A stretch of DNA of 64,000 nt from Gordonia rhizosphera NBRC 16068 (lineage in GTDB: Bacteria; Actinomycetota; Actinomycetes; Mycobacteriales; Mycobacteriaceae), in contig NZ_BAHC01000078.1 of the NCBI RefSeq assembly GCF_000298195.1, forward strand, positions 1-64,000. Direction: 5' to 3'. The notes beneath the pieces are model-generated. The model was not told the DNA's origin. It saw nothing but the letters and a program-made list of their open reading frames with translations, and made no database searches. Shown one piece after another: positions 21,744-32,419 of the stretch (positions are counted from its first letter, which is position 1; every line of letters starts with the position of its first letter). The translations under genes were made by a program, and so were the position numbers.

Positions 21744-22564
21744 CGACCGCCGGACTCGACACCGCACCGACCCGGAAGCACGCCGAAGGATCCGTTCGCG
21801 CCTGGTTCACCGATTCCGTGGTACTCACGTCGCGTCAGGTATCGGTCATGGTCCGCGACCGGGCGACGTTCGTACAGTTGATCGTCGTCCCGCTGGCGAC
21901 GCTCCTCATGTTCAAGGTGGTCCTCGGCGACGCCATCGGTGGTGCCACCGGCCAGGACAGCACCTATTCGACGGTCCCGCTGGTCATCCTGGTCAGCGCG
22001 ATGTTCGGGTCGGTCGCGGCAGGGATCCGGCTCAACAGGGAGCGCGGCACCGGTCTGCTAGCGCGCCTGTACGTGCTGCCGATCAACCGTGGCGCCGACC
22101 TCACCTCGCGGCTGGCGAGCGAGGTCGTCCGGATCGTGCTGGTCACCGCGCTGCTGATCGCGGTCGGCTCCACGATCGGGTTCGAGATCACCGGGGGTTT
22201 CTGGTCGGTGGTCGGGATCTTCGGGGTGGCGCTCATGTTCGGCGTCGCCTACGCCATGCTGGTGTTGGCCCTGGCGGTCAGCGCTGAGCCATCGGCGCCA
22301 CTCGTGCCGCTGCTGTCGCTGGTGTCGAGCGTGCTGATGTTCTTCAACTCGGGATTCTCACCGGTGGACGCGTACCCGGAGTGGCTGCAGCCGATCGTTG
22401 AGAACCAGCCGATGACCCCGACCATCGAGGTGATGCGGTCGTTGGCGGCCGGCGGACCGATCGCGCACAACATGATCGAGGTGACGATCTGGACCATCCT
22501 GATCATCGGGGTCTGCATCTATCCGGCGTTGCGCGGGTATCGCAAGGCCGCGACCGCCCGCTGA
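21740..22564 (+). CDS. ABC exporter permease, DrrC-like
   Basis: 274 residues starting MTTAGLDTAP at the ATG that overlaps the previous TGA. ABC-2 type membrane protein with six predicted spans; the motif RLYVLPINRGADL matches the conserved cytoplasmic loop of this family. Together with the two preceding genes it forms a complete exporter. Substrate is inferred from the adjacent NRPS genes, not from the sequence. Confidence 0.9.
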   Translation: MTTAGLDTAPTRKHAEGSVRAWFTDSVVLTSRQVSVMVRDRATFVQLIVVPLATLLMFKVVLGDAIGGATGQDSTYSTVPLVILVSAMFGSVAAGIRLNRERGTGLLARLYVLPINRGADLTSRLASEVVRIVLVTALLIAVGSTIGFEITGGFWSVVGIFGVALMFGVAYAMLVLALAVSAEPSAPLVPLLSLVSSVLMFFNSGFSPVDAYPEWLQPIVENQPMTPTIEVMRSLAAGGPIAHNMIEVTIWTILIIGVCIYPALRGYRKAATAR

Positions 22565-22583
22565 ACCTGGCACAGTAGCCCCC

Positions 22584-23081
22584 ATGGACAGCCCTGCATC
22601 GGACCGGGAGATCCTCACCTGGGAACTCAACGGAACCGCCTGCCGTACGCTCGCGCAGATGGTCGCCGACGACGGATTCGTGCCCGACATCATTCTGGGC
22701 ATCGCCCGGGGCGGGCTCATCCCCGCGGGCGCGATGGCATACGCGTTGGATTGCAAGCTGCTGATATCGCTGAATGTCGAGTTCTACACCGGCATCGGCG
22801 AGACGCTGACCGAGCCGGTCCTGCTGCCATCGCTGCTCGAGAGCAGCGGGCTGACCGACCAGCGTGTGCTGGTGGTCGATGATGTCGCCGATTCCGGCAA
22901 GACGTTGAAACTGGTCAACGATTACTGCGAACAGCAGGGCCGGGTCGCCGAGGTGCGCAACGCGGTGCTGTATCAGAAGCCGCACACGATCACGCGGCCG
23001 GACTATTGCTGGCGGACCACCGACAAGTGGATCAATTTTCCCTGGTCCGCCGAGGGACCTGTGGTCGATCGCCGCGTGTGA
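22584..23081 (+). CDS. Phosphoribosyltransferase family protein
   Basis: 165 residues. The PRPP-binding loop VLVVDDVADSGKTL (residues ~92-105) is the hallmark of type I phosphoribosyltransferases, and LGIARGGLIPAG is the conserved N-terminal pyrophosphate-loop region, most like xanthine/guanine-type enzymes. It starts 19 bp after drrC-like, so it may be co-transcribed. The substrate base cannot be fixed. Convergent with the small minus-strand gene after it. Confidence 0.85.
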   Translation: MDSPASDREILTWELNGTACRTLAQMVADDGFVPDIILGIARGGLIPAGAMAYALDCKLLISLNVEFYTGIGETLTEPVLLPSLLESSGLTDQRVLVVDDVADSGKTLKLVNDYCEQQGRVAEVRNAVLYQKPHTITRPDYCWRTTDKWINFPWSAEGPVVDRRV

Positions 23082-23105
23082 GTGCGGTTGACCCGGATGC
23101 GCGGA

Positions 23106-23453
23106 TCAGCTGATGGCCCGCAGCTGCGGGCGGCCGTGGCCTTCGTCGATGTCGCGGGCGAGCCACTCGATGACCTCACAGACGGTGCCGGCGACGTCCG
23201 ACGGCTCGTCGAGCGAGCCGATCCGCGGCAGGCAGTGCATGATCGCCGCGGTGACCGTCGACCCGATTCCGAGTCCGTTGTGCTCGGCCACCGTGTCGTA
23301 GCGGACGAGTGCGCCCGCGAGATCCCGGTAGGTGGCGGAGTCACCGCTGCAGCGCACCGCCGTCAGTGTCGGCGTGATCTCGGCGCGGTGCGCGATCGCA
23401 TCGCGCGTCGCGCGCAGTCGTGTGATCTCCCACGGACCATTGGCACCGACCAT
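23106..23453 (-). CDS. Small orphan protein resembling the A-domain-like NRPS end segments
   Basis: 115 residues when started at ATG 23453, which has AGGTAGG upstream; an in-frame ATG at 23546 lacks this. It is not a complete enzyme of any family I recognise. Residues ~16-90 line up with the NRPS2 N-terminal segment: TRD at the start, then PTLTAV, a glycine, ATYRDL, a GLGIGSTVTAAI stretch, LPRIGSLDE and a final amphipathic helix ending ARDI. It has none of the AMP-binding motifs. It lies directly downstream of mbtH on the same strand, so it probably belongs to the peptide locus as a trans-acting assembly partner. Function unknown. Confidence 0.75.
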   Translation of the reverse strand: MVGANGPWEITRLRATRDAIAHRAEITPTLTAVRCSGDSATYRDLAGALVRYDTVAEHNGLGIGSTVTAAIMHCLPRIGSLDEPSDVAGTVCEVIEWLARDIDEGHGRPQLRAIS

Positions 23454-23596
23454 GTCTGGACCTACCTTCGCTCGAGCAACCCGCGACCAGACCTGATGGT
23501 TCTGGGTGTTCCCTCTGTGTAGAAATGATGACAGTTCGGAAGGCAATTGTCATCGGGGCACGGCAGATTCGCGTGAACCAAACTGGCCGGTACGTG

Positions 23597-23830
23597 TCAT
23601 TGGGCCTCTGGCTCGGCCGCGTCGGCCTCCATGGCCTCGATGAGGCTCTTCGGTCGCAGGTCCGTCCAGTTCTTCTCGACGTATTCCAGACAGGCCGCCC
23701 GGCTGTCCTCACCGAAGACGGTGGTCCAGCCCGCCGGGATGTCGGCGAAGGTCGGCCACAACGAGTGCTGGTTCTCGTCGTTCACCAGGACGTAAAAACG
23801 CCCGTTCTCGTCGTCGAACGGATTGGTCAT
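23597..23830 (-). CDS. MbtH-like NRPS accessory protein
   Basis: 77 residues starting [10 protein letters not shown] with GAGAGGAAAG upstream. It carries the family signature: [10 protein letters not shown], then PAGW, then [17 protein letters not shown]. MbtH proteins bind the N-terminal subdomain of adenylation domains and are needed for their folding or activity. It lies ~4.5 kb upstream of the NRPS genes on the same strand, with the plus-strand exporter block between them. A start 36 nt further upstream is open but does not match the family. Confidence 0.97.
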   Translation of the reverse strand: MTNPFDDENGRFYVLVNDENQHSLWPTFADIPAGWTTVFGEDSRAACLEYVEKNWTDLRPKSLIEAMEADAAEPEAQ

Positions 23831-23960
23831 CGGCGCCGTCTTTCCTCTCGTGTCGAAATGCTCCACACGATGCTACGGGGTCGCACCGACCGAGGTCGCC
23901 GCAGGTTGCGGCCACCGCGTGCGCCGGCAACGCCCGGCTGATCGTCGGCTTGTCGACCCA

Positions 23961-25031
23961 CTAATCGAGACTGCCGGTGTGCACCGCCACGACTCCATCG
24001 AGGCCGAACTCGACCCGGCGGAACCTCGGGTCTTCGTTGACGACGATGGACGCCAGCAGCGCCCGGCCCGGCGGGAGCACCCGCGCGGTCAGCTGACCGC
24101 CGTCGACGGCGTCGAGTTCATCGACGAGCGCATCGCGCAGTCGTCGACCCACCACTGAGTCGGTGGCCGGGCCGGCCGCCCCGTCGTCGAGCAGGAGCAC
24201 CGACACCCCGCGGCGTCGGGCCCGCCAGACGGCCTCGCGCACCGCCTCGGACTCCCACGCCTGCGCCCGGATTCCGTCACGCAGCTGCGCCTCGGTCAGG
24301 CGTGCGTTGGCGACCTCCGCGGACGTGAACTCGTGGCGCTCGACGATCTGCTGCAGGATCGGGCGCGCACGGCGGTCGAGGCGGCGGAGTTGACGATTAC
24401 GTTCGGCGGCTCCTGCGGCGGTCGCGGCCTCGGTGGAGGCCTGCGCGATCGCGCGCTCGCGCAGCATCCGGATGCGGTCCTCCAACGGCAGAGCCACCAG
24501 CACGAACAGCGTCGCCATGATCATCACCGGGTAGCAGAAGAACGTCGTCTGCGCGCCGGTGCCGAGCCCGAACCCGATCGATTCACCCCACGCCATCGCC
24601 ACCGCGGAGCAGCACACGACACCCGACCAGGCGATCAGCGTGCGGCGGTGCAGCGCGAGCATCGCCATCGCGATGGTCATCGCCGAGACCGGCGACGAGG
24701 ACTGCACCGTCTGGTAGGTGGCCACCGGAAGGCTCCACAACGAAACGGCGATCCCACCCACCGACGCAGCGGTGGCCACGACCGCCGCACCCGTCGACGC
24801 ACGCGAACCACCCGTACGCACCACCAGGCCGATGGCCAGAGTGAACAGCACGAACCCGCACAGCAGGCCCGCCCACCTCCAGGGTGAGCGGATCTGCCAT
24901 CCGGCACCGACGGACACCGCGACGTACACGACGGCGAACGCCACCAGCGCCCAGCGCAGGGTCGCCGAGCCCAGACCGAACAGATCGGGGACATCGTCGG
25001 GTGCGACGCGCGTCGCGGCCGACTCGGTCAT
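23961..25031 (-). CDS. Sensor-kinase-like membrane protein without an ATPase domain
   Basis: 356 residues starting MTESAATRV at an ATG that overlaps the stop of the preceding kinase gene (ATGA). The N-terminal ~200 residues hold about six hydrophobic spans. A long charged helical region follows (LRERAIAQASTEAATAAG), then a soluble C-terminal part. I find no H-box, N-box or DxGxG ATPase motif, so it is not an active histidine kinase. Its coupling to the kinase gene suggests a receptor or regulatory subunit for it. Confidence 0.7.
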   Translation of the reverse strand: MTESAATRVAPDDVPDLFGLGSATLRWALVAFAVVYVAVSVGAGWQIRSPWRWAGLLCGFVLFTLAIGLVVRTGGSRASTGAAVVATAASVGGIAVSLWSLPVATYQTVQSSSPVSAMTIAMAMLALHRRTLIAWSGVVCCSAVAMAWGESIGFGLGTGAQTTFFCYPVMIMATLFVLVALPLEDRIRMLRERAIAQASTEAATAAGAAERNRQLRRLDRRARPILQQIVERHEFTSAEVANARLTEAQLRDGIRAQAWESEAVREAVWRARRRGVSVLLLDDGAAGPATDSVVGRRLRDALVDELDAVDGGQLTARVLPPGRALLASIVVNEDPRFRRVEFGLDGVVAVHTGSLD

Positions 25032-26194
25032 GGTCGCCGCCAACCGACGGTGACCCGGGTTCCGCGACCGGGTTGACTGTGGACCTCCGCGGACCCGCCC
25101 GCGAGCACATCCATCCGCCCGTGGATCCCGACCGCGATCCCGTAGCGCTCGTCCCCGACCGAGTCCGGGTCGAAGCCCGCCCCGTCGTCGGCGATCGTGA
25201 CGCGGACCGTGTCGTCGGTGAACTCGCCGGTGACCACACAGCCCGCGCCGGCGCCCGCGTGCCGGCTCCAGTTGCGCAGCGCCTCGGCCGTCGACCCGAT
25301 GATCGCGGCGACCGCCTCGGCCGGGTAGAAGATCTCGCGGTCGGGCACCCACAGGTCGACGCGCACCCGGCCGCCCACCGCAGCTGCGGCGGCCCGGATC
25401 CGCTCGGCGACCACGGCGACCGCTACCGCCGAGGCGTCCGGATCCTCGCCACGGTCGAGCTCGTCGAGCGCCGAGGCGGCCGCGCGGACGAGGCGTGGAT
25501 CGGGACGCCCTTCCTCCACCGCGAGCAATGTCGCGATCACGTTGTCGTGGATCATCCCCGCGAATCGTGCCCGTTCGGATTCCTGCGCCATGTCCGCTGC
25601 ACTCGACGCGGCCGCGCGCAGCGTCGCGGCGCGCCGATCGTCGAGGGACCGTACGGTGCGGGTCGTCGCGTACGCCACCGCGATGAACACCCCGCTGAGC
25701 GCCATCGTCAGCGGGGCGCTGAGCAGGGGCACCGAATGCACCTCACCGTAGAGGCCGACCTGGTTGGCCGCGTGCGCGAGCAGCGTCGCCACCACCAGGT
25801 TCACCACCGCCCACCGGGTCCGCGACACCAACACCAGCGCGATACTCGCCAGCGACGGGAACTGCACCAGCCACACCGTGTACCGCGCCGTGTCGTCGGG
25901 GACGCCGCGCCAGGCCACGAACCACAGCAACGTCGCGATGAGGTACCCCAGCGCCCCCGCATACACGAGCGGAACGAGCCGACCGGGTTCGGACCGGAAC
26001 GTCACGGCCACAAGAGCCGCGGCCGGACCCACCACGAGCACGACACTCGTCGGCGTCCACCACGGCTCGGTGAGCCCCGACGTGCTGGTCGCGACGGGCA
26101 GCATCACCAGTGCGAACGCGAGAGTGCCCAGGCCGACGAAGCGGCTGCCGATCCGCTCCAGCCTGGCCAGATCGGAGTCATCGGTCCGGTTCAC
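25028..26194 (-). CDS. Sensor histidine kinase (HisKA_3/HATPase type), orphan
   Basis: 388 residues from a GTG that overlaps the stop of the glycosidase gene (GTGA). Six membrane spans occupy residues ~15-190. The phosphoacceptor region ARFAGMIHDNVIATLL carries the presumed His. The C-terminal ATPase has the N-box-like TAEALRNWSRHAG, DDGAGFDPDS and a G2-like RGTRVTVGW. This is the NarL-partner kinase class, but no response regulator gene lies within this operon. Confidence 0.85.
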   Translation of the reverse strand: MNRTDDSDLARLERIGSRFVGLGTLAFALVMLPVATSTSGLTEPWWTPTSVVLVVGPAAALVAVTFRSEPGRLVPLVYAGALGYLIATLLWFVAWRGVPDDTARYTVWLVQFPSLASIALVLVSRTRWAVVNLVVATLLAHAANQVGLYGEVHSVPLLSAPLTMALSGVFIAVAYATTRTVRSLDDRRAATLRAAASSAADMAQESERARFAGMIHDNVIATLLAVEEGRPDPRLVRAAASALDELDRGEDPDASAVAVAVVAERIRAAAAAVGGRVRVDLWVPDREIFYPAEAVAAIIGSTAEALRNWSRHAGAGAGCVVTGEFTDDTVRVTIADDGAGFDPDSVGDERYGIAVGIHGRMDVLAGGSAEVHSQPGRGTRVTVGWRRP

Positions 26195-27639
26195 GCGGCC
26201 TCCTCACCGACCCGGATGATCTGCCAGCCCCACGCCGCGAGCCGGACGTGCCGGCTCGTCGCCGAATCGGTGGCGGCAGGGTCGGCGGAGGCAGGGTCGG
26301 CGGAGGCAGGGTCGGTGAGTTTCACGTTCGTCGACACGGGCCGGTCGGCGAGATTGACCACCACGACCCATCGGGGCGCGGTTCCCCGTGACCAGGCGAT
26401 GACCGTGTCGGTGGCGGGGCTGGTCGGGCAGATCCCCCACGCACCCGAGGAAAACGCGTCATCGGCCAGCAGGTCGAGCAGCCGGCGGTAGAACGCCTCC
26501 CGGTCGGGGTCGGCGGCCTCGTCGGGAAACCTGCCCAGGTGCACCGGAACCCGGAGACGGCGGCCCTCGAGTTGCCCCTGGTGGACCAGCCGCGCGCCGG
26601 GCAGGGTCAGTGTGATGACCGCGGCCTGCCGGTCGCGGCCCGCGAACGCGACCGGTGCGCGTGGTTCGTCGTGATTCTCGGTGAACCGCAACCGCGATGT
26701 GTCCGACGCCGGGATCGCGGACAGCACCGACTTGATGTCGTCCGGGTCGTCGCGCAAGGTGTCGTAGAAGTACTTGTCGTAGCAGTGGTCGAATCCCTGC
26801 GCAGCCAGTGTGGGCCCGGTTCCCCAGTAGGCCTCGGCGAGGAAACAGAATTGCGGATGGTCGGCGCGGACCGCGTCGATGAGGTCCGGCCAGAAGTCGT
26901 CGTCGGGCACAGGTCCGGCCCGGTCCCCCCACGTCTGGGCAAAGATGTCGTTCATCACCAACATCGCCATGTCGCAGCGCACACCGTCGCAGCGAGTCGC
27001 GATCCGCCGCAGCGTGCCGGTCAACGCGTCCCGCAGTCCCGGGTGGAAGGCATTGAGCTGGACGACATCGCGCCACGCCGGGAAGTACGGGTCGCGCCCG
27101 CAGGCGATCACCCGGCCGCCGACCTCGACGAAGGATTCGGGCTGCTCGCGCAGATCAGCGGGTTCGCCGGTGACGAACCACGCCGGATGTTCGGCGACCC
27201 ACCGATGATCGGGGGCGACGTGGTTGGGCACGAAGTCGAGGATCAGTGCGATGCCGCGGGCTGCCAGCGCGGCGCGCGCCGCCGCCAGTCCGGACTCCCC
27301 ACCGAGATGATCGTCGACGATGTAGTCGCCGACCGCATACGCCGACCCGACCACGTCGTCGTCGTCGAGGTCCGTGAGCACCGAGGCGAACGAGTCCATC
27401 AGCGCCGGATCGGCGCGCGAGATCGCGATCGCGGCGGGGCTGCGCCGCCACACGCCCATGAGCCAGACGGCGTGGAATCCCGCCTTCGCGATGCTGTCCC
27501 ATTCGTCGTCGGGCACGTTTGCCAAGGTGATCCGCGGGCCGTATCCACGAGTCAGCATCTCCAGCCATGGCCACGTGTTGATCTCGTAGATGAGTGGCGA
27601 CGACGTCAGCCGCGGCGGCGTCCGGCTCAGTGTCGCCAT
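26191..27639 (-). CDS. GH13 family alpha-amylase-like glycosidase
   Basis: 482 residues from ATG 27639, overlapping the end of the antiporter gene by 13 bp. (beta/alpha)8 barrel motifs in order: LDFVPNH (region I), GVRCDMAMLV (region II with the catalytic Asp), FLAEAYWG (region III with the acid/base Glu), FTENHDEPR (region IV). No signal peptide, so it acts inside the cell on alpha-glucans or alpha-glucosides. Near the C-terminus a 15-bp repeat encodes DPASA copies. Exact substrate cannot be assigned. Confidence 0.85.
   Translation of the reverse strand: MATLSRTPPRLTSSPLIYEINTWPWLEMLTRGYGPRITLANVPDDEWDSIAKAGFHAVWLMGVWRRSPAAIAISRADPALMDSFASVLTDLDDDDVVGSAYAVGDYIVDDHLGGESGLAAARAALAARGIALILDFVPNHVAPDHRWVAEHPAWFVTGEPADLREQPESFVEVGGRVIACGRDPYFPAWRDVVQLNAFHPGLRDALTGTLRRIATRCDGVRCDMAMLVMNDIFAQTWGDRAGPVPDDDFWPDLIDAVRADHPQFCFLAEAYWGTGPTLAAQGFDHCYDKYFYDTLRDDPDDIKSVLSAIPASDTSRLRFTENHDEPRAPVAFAGRDRQAAVITLTLPGARLVHQGQLEGRRLRVPVHLGRFPDEAADPDREAFYRRLLDLLADDAFSSGAWGICPTSPATDTVIAWSRGTAPRWVVVVNLADRPVSTNVKLTDPASADPASADPAATDSATSRHVRLAAWGWQIIRVGEEAA
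26275..26315 (-). repeat. 15-bp tandem repeat in glycosidase gene
   Basis: Two full copies and one partial copy of GGCAGGGTCGGCGGA (plus strand) encode DPASA-DPASA-DPAAT just before the last beta-sheet domain. The repeat is in frame and probably a flexible linker. Confidence 0.85.
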
Positions 27640-28937
27640 AGATGGACACCACGCGAACGCATCCGCACTCCGGAATTGTCGATGGGGTGTCTCGCGGCGT
27701 GATCGGCCGGGTAGCGACGCGCGACCGGTCCCGCGGTGACACCGTGCAGGATCACGCTGGCCAGCACGGTCACGCCGATCGCCGCCAAGGCGACCTGGGC
27801 GGTCGGATCGGACCCGAGTTGCTCGATCCCGAGCATCGCGAACACCACCGTCGCCAGGCCGCGAGGTCCGAACCACCCGAGGATCAACACATCCCGGCCC
27901 GGAAGCCCGCTGCCGATCAGCGAAAGCGCAACCGGAACCATCCGGAAGACCGTCAGACTCAACAGGGCGTAGCCACACATGACCAGCAGATCACCGGTCT
28001 CGACGACGCGAAGCGCGAGCGGTATCAGGATCGCGCCGAAGATGAACCACACGACCAGCGCGAGGAGTTCCCCGACGAGTTCCGGCAACACCTCCAGAAC
28101 GGTCGGCGCGCCGTCGTCGTCGGCGGTCTCGACGCGCTCGCGGTCGATGACGTGACCGAAGGTCATCCCTGCGACGAAGGCCGCGATGAAGCCGTTGCCC
28201 TCGATGGCGATGGCCAGCGCGAACACACCGCCCGCCGTGGCCAGGGTGGCGATCTCACGGGACTTCCCCGAGGACAGGCTCCGTATCGCAGATGCATTGA
28301 TCGCCCAGGCGGCGAGGCCGCCGGCCACGGCGCCGATGGCCACGCCGAGGCCGAGTTCAACGGCGGCCTCGCGCACCGTGATGGCTTCGGGGTGGCCTAC
28401 ACCGAGTGCGGTCGCAGCGACCGCGATGGCCAGGGTGACGACGGGAGTGGCGATTCCGTCGTTGAGCCCGCTCTCGACGTTCAGCGACAACCGAAGCCGT
28501 CGAGGAATGCGTTTGTCGTTGATCACCTGCACGCTCAACGCTGCGTCGGTCGGTGCGAGTGCGGCGCCGACGAACAGCGCGAGTTCCCATCCGAAGTCGC
28601 CGAAGATGACCTCGGCTCCGACAGTCCCCAAGAGGATGGTGAGCGGCAGCCCGACCACCAGCAGCCTTGACGGGAGCAGCACCGCGCGACGAAGCCGGCC
28701 GACGTCCACACGCGACGCGTCGGTGAACAACACCAGGCCGAGGGTCAGTTCCGCGAGCAGATGCACGGCAGAGGCGTCCACGTCGACGGTCAGCACACCC
28801 CAGTCGGGATTGGCGAGCAGATACCCGCACACGACGAACAGCAGCGGGCCGGTCACGTCGTGGCGCGCGAGCACACCGGACAGGACCGCCCACACGAGAA
28901 CGAGCAGAGACACGACGGCAATCGCTGCGGCGCTCAT
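27627..28937 (-). CDS. Sodium/proton antiporter, CPA1 family
   Basis: 436 residues with about 12 hydrophobic spans. ALAPTDAALSVQVIND and NVESGLNDGIATP match the conserved ion-binding (ND/TD) regions of CPA1 Na+(K+)/H+ antiporters. The end (GVHLWRH) overlaps the start of the glycosidase gene. It is the first gene of a four-gene minus-strand operon, lying 90 bp from the ribosomal terminator. Confidence 0.9.
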   Translation of the reverse strand: MSAAAIAVVSLLVLVWAVLSGVLARHDVTGPLLFVVCGYLLANPDWGVLTVDVDASAVHLLAELTLGLVLFTDASRVDVGRLRRAVLLPSRLLVVGLPLTILLGTVGAEVIFGDFGWELALFVGAALAPTDAALSVQVINDKRIPRRLRLSLNVESGLNDGIATPVVTLAIAVAATALGVGHPEAITVREAAVELGLGVAIGAVAGGLAAWAINASAIRSLSSGKSREIATLATAGGVFALAIAIEGNGFIAAFVAGMTFGHVIDRERVETADDDGAPTVLEVLPELVGELLALVVWFIFGAILIPLALRVVETGDLLVMCGYALLSLTVFRMVPVALSLIGSGLPGRDVLILGWFGPRGLATVVFAMLGIEQLGSDPTAQVALAAIGVTVLASVILHGVTAGPVARRYPADHAARHPIDNSGVRMRSRGVHLWRH

Positions 28938-29029
28938 CGCGGATCCGCCGAGTGTCCCCGGGACATGCTCGGATTATGCAGCAGTCGACGGTGTGGCGCG
29001 GGTGCGAACGCGCCACCTGCCGAGAAAAC

Positions 29030-29071
29030 GCGAAGCGGCCCGCTCCCCTTTCGGGAAGCGGGCCGCTTCGC
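29030..29071 (-). terminator. Terminator of the S10 ribosomal operon
   Basis: A 15-bp perfect stem (GCGAAGCGGCCCGCT, plus strand, 29030-29044, pairing with 29057-29071) closes a 12-nt loop and is followed on the minus strand by CGTTTTCTCG. It lies 20 bp after the rpsQ stop, the expected place for an intrinsic terminator of the minus-strand operon. Confidence 0.88.
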
Positions 29072-29091
29072 AGAATCTGGTGGAGAACGCC

Positions 29092-29382
29092 TTACTTGGC
29101 CTTCTCCAGCACCTCGACGAGGCGCCAGTGCTTGGTCGCCGACAACGGGCGGGTCTCCATGATCCGCACGCGGTCACCGACGCCGGCATCGCCGTTCTCG
29201 TCGTGGGCCTTGACCTTGCTCGTGGTCCGGATGATCTTGCCGTAGAGCGGGTGGCTCTTGCGGTCTTCCAGCTCGACCACGATGGTCTTCTGCATCTTGT
29301 CGCTGACGACGTAGCCGATCCGCTCCTTGCGGCTGTTGCGCACCTCAGCTTGGGTTTCGGTCACCTTTTGGTCCTCACTCAT
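29092..29382 (-). CDS. rpsQ: 30S ribosomal protein S17
   Basis: 96 residues. The core [16 protein letters not shown] and [13 protein letters not shown] are typical of S17, a primary 16S rRNA binder. The N-terminal extension of ~20 charged residues is usual in actinobacteria. Its start overlaps the rpmC stop. Last gene of the S10 operon here; the spc-operon genes (rplN onward) do not follow. Confidence 0.98.
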   Translation of the reverse strand: MSEDQKVTETQAEVRNSRKERIGYVVSDKMQKTIVVELEDRKSHPLYGKIIRTTSKVKAHDENGDAGVGDRVRIMETRPLSATKHWRLVEVLEKAK

Positions 29383-29612
29383 GCGTCATCACCCTCCGGC
29401 CCGGCCGCGAGGCCCAGCTCACGCTCACGCATGACGGTGTAGATCCGCGCGATCTCGCGACGCACGGTCCGCAGCCGACGATTGTTGTCGAGCTGGCCGG
29501 TGGCCATCTGGAACCGAAGGTTGAACAGCTCTTCCTTCGATTCCTTCAGGCGATCGACCAGATCGGCGTCGTTGAGTTCGCGCAGCTCTGCTGCAGCAAC
29601 TCCCAGTCCCAT
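29379..29612 (-). CDS. rpmC: 50S ribosomal protein L29
   Basis: 77 residues with [20 protein letters not shown] and [15 protein letters not shown], the two-helix hairpin signature of L29, near the polypeptide exit tunnel. ATG overlaps the rplP stop by one base and its own end overlaps rpsQ, so it is translationally coupled on both sides. Confidence 0.98.
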   Translation of the reverse strand: MGLGVAAAELRELNDADLVDRLKESKEELFNLRFQMATGQLDNNRRLRTVRREIARIYTVMRERELGLAAGPEGDDA

Positions 29613-30028
29613 CAGAACTGCTCCTCTCTGGTCACGATCCTGGTCTTGATCGGGAGCTTGTGCTGCGCGCGACGCAGGGCCTCGCGAGCAATCTCCTCAT
29701 TGGGGTAGGTCATCTCGAACAGCACGCGACCCGGCTTGACCGGCGCGACCCACCACTCGGGCGAACCCTTACCGGAACCCATGCGGGTTTCGGCCGGCTT
29801 CTTGGTCAGCGGACGGTCCGGGAAGATGTTGATCCAGACCTTGCCGCCACGCTTGATGTGCCGGTTGATCGCGATACGAGCGGACTCGATCTGACGGTTG
29901 GTGATGTAGGCACCTTCCAGAGCCTGGATACCGTAGTCACCGAACGTCACCTTGGTGCCGCCCTTGGCCTGTCCCTTGAGGCTCGGGTGGTGCTGCTTGC
30001 GGTGCTTGACCCGACGGGGGATCAACAT
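29612..30028 (-). CDS. rplP: 50S ribosomal protein L16
   Basis: 138 residues, standard length. [16 protein letters not shown] and [17 protein letters not shown] are conserved L16 motifs; the protein helps organise the A-site tRNA region of the large subunit. Lies 3 bp after rpsC. Confidence 0.98.
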   Translation of the reverse strand: MLIPRRVKHRKQHHPSLKGQAKGGTKVTFGDYGIQALEGAYITNRQIESARIAINRHIKRGGKVWINIFPDRPLTKKPAETRMGSGKGSPEWWVAPVKPGRVLFEMTYPNEEIAREALRRAQHKLPIKTRIVTREEQF

Positions 30029-30031
30029 GGC

Positions 30032-31247
<1,216 letters not shown>

Positions 31248-31248
<1 letters not shown>

Positions 31249-31529
31249 TACCGGCGCTTCGCTTTCCGGTCATCCTTGATGTGACCCTTGAAGGTGCGGG
31301 TGGGGGCGAACTCGCCCAGCTTGTGCCCGACCATGTTGTCCGAGACGAACACCGGCACGTGCTTGCGTCCGTCATGGACGGCAAAGGTGTGACCGATGAA
31401 ATCGGGGATGATGGTCGAACGGCGCGACCAGGTCTTGATGACCTGCTTTGTGCCCTTCTCGTTCTGCACGTCCACCTTCTTCAGGAGATGGTCGTCGACG
31501 AACGGGCCCTTCTTGAGGCTACGTGGCAT
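31248..31529 (-). CDS. rpsS: 30S ribosomal protein S19
   Basis: 93 residues, standard. [35 protein letters not shown] and [14 protein letters not shown] are the family signature. It forms a heterodimer with S13 in the small-subunit head. Start has GGAGGAGGTAAGAG upstream. Confidence 0.98.
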
Positions 31530-31549
31530 TCTCTTACCTCCTCCTGTTC

Positions 31550-32386
31550 TTATCGCTTGTTCTTACCGGTGCGACGGCGACGAACGATCAGTTTGTCGCT
31601 TGCCTTGTTCTTGCGGGTGCGGCCTTCCGGCTGACCCCACGGGCTGACCGGGTGGCGACCACCCGAGGTCTTGCCCTCGCCACCACCGTGCGGGTGGTCG
31701 ACCGGGTTCATCACGACACCGCGGACGGTCGGGCGCTTGCCCTTCCAGCGCATACGGCCGGCCTTGCCCCAGTTGATGTTCGACTGCTCGGCGTTGCCGA
31801 CCTCGCCGACGGTGGCGCGGCAGCGCACATCGACGCGACGGATCTCACCCGAGGGCATACGCAGGGTCGCGTAGGCGCCCTCCTTGCCCAGCAGCTGGAT
31901 CGAGGCACCCGCGCTGCGGGCCATCTTGGCACCGCCACCCGGACGCAGCTCGACGGCGTGCACCTGGGTACCGGTCGGGATGTTGCGCAGCGGCAGGTTG
32001 TTGCCCGGCTTGATGTCGGCGGTCGCGCCGCTCTCCACCACATCGCCCTGGTTCAGTCCCTTGGGCGCGATGATGTAGCGCTTCTCACCGTCGACGTAGT
32101 GCAGCAACGCGATCCGCGCGGTGCGGTTCGGGTCGTACTCGATGTGTGCGACCTTGGCGTTGACGCCGTCCTTGTCGTTGCGACGGAAGTCGATCAGCCG
32201 GTAGGCACGCTTGTGGCCGCCGCCCTTGTGCCGGGTGGTGATGCGGCCGTGTGCGTTACGGCCGCCACGCCCGTGCAGCGGACGGACCAGCGACTTCTCC
32301 GGGTGGTCGCGGGTGACCTCGGCGAAATCCGAGCCACTGGAACCGCGACGGCCGGGGGTCGTCGGCTTGTACTTACGAATAGCCAT
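31550..32386 (-). CDS. rplB: 50S ribosomal protein L2
   Basis: 278 residues. The conserved [19 protein letters not shown] near the C-terminus includes the histidine region close to the peptidyl-transferase centre. N-terminal [20 protein letters not shown] is typical. Confidence 0.98.
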   Translation of the reverse strand: MAIRKYKPTTPGRRGSSGSDFAEVTRDHPEKSLVRPLHGRGGRNAHGRITTRHKGGGHKRAYRLIDFRRNDKDGVNAKVAHIEYDPNRTARIALLHYVDGEKRYIIAPKGLNQGDVVESGATADIKPGNNLPLRNIPTGTQVHAVELRPGGGAKMARSAGASIQLLGKEGAYATLRMPSGEIRRVDVRCRATVGEVGNAEQSNINWGKAGRMRWKGKRPTVRGVVMNPVDHPHGGGEGKTSGGRHPVSPWGQPEGRTRKNKASDKLIVRRRRTGKNKR

Positions 32387-32419
32387 GAGTTGAAAGTCCC
32401 TCTACTCTCGAAGCTCCGG

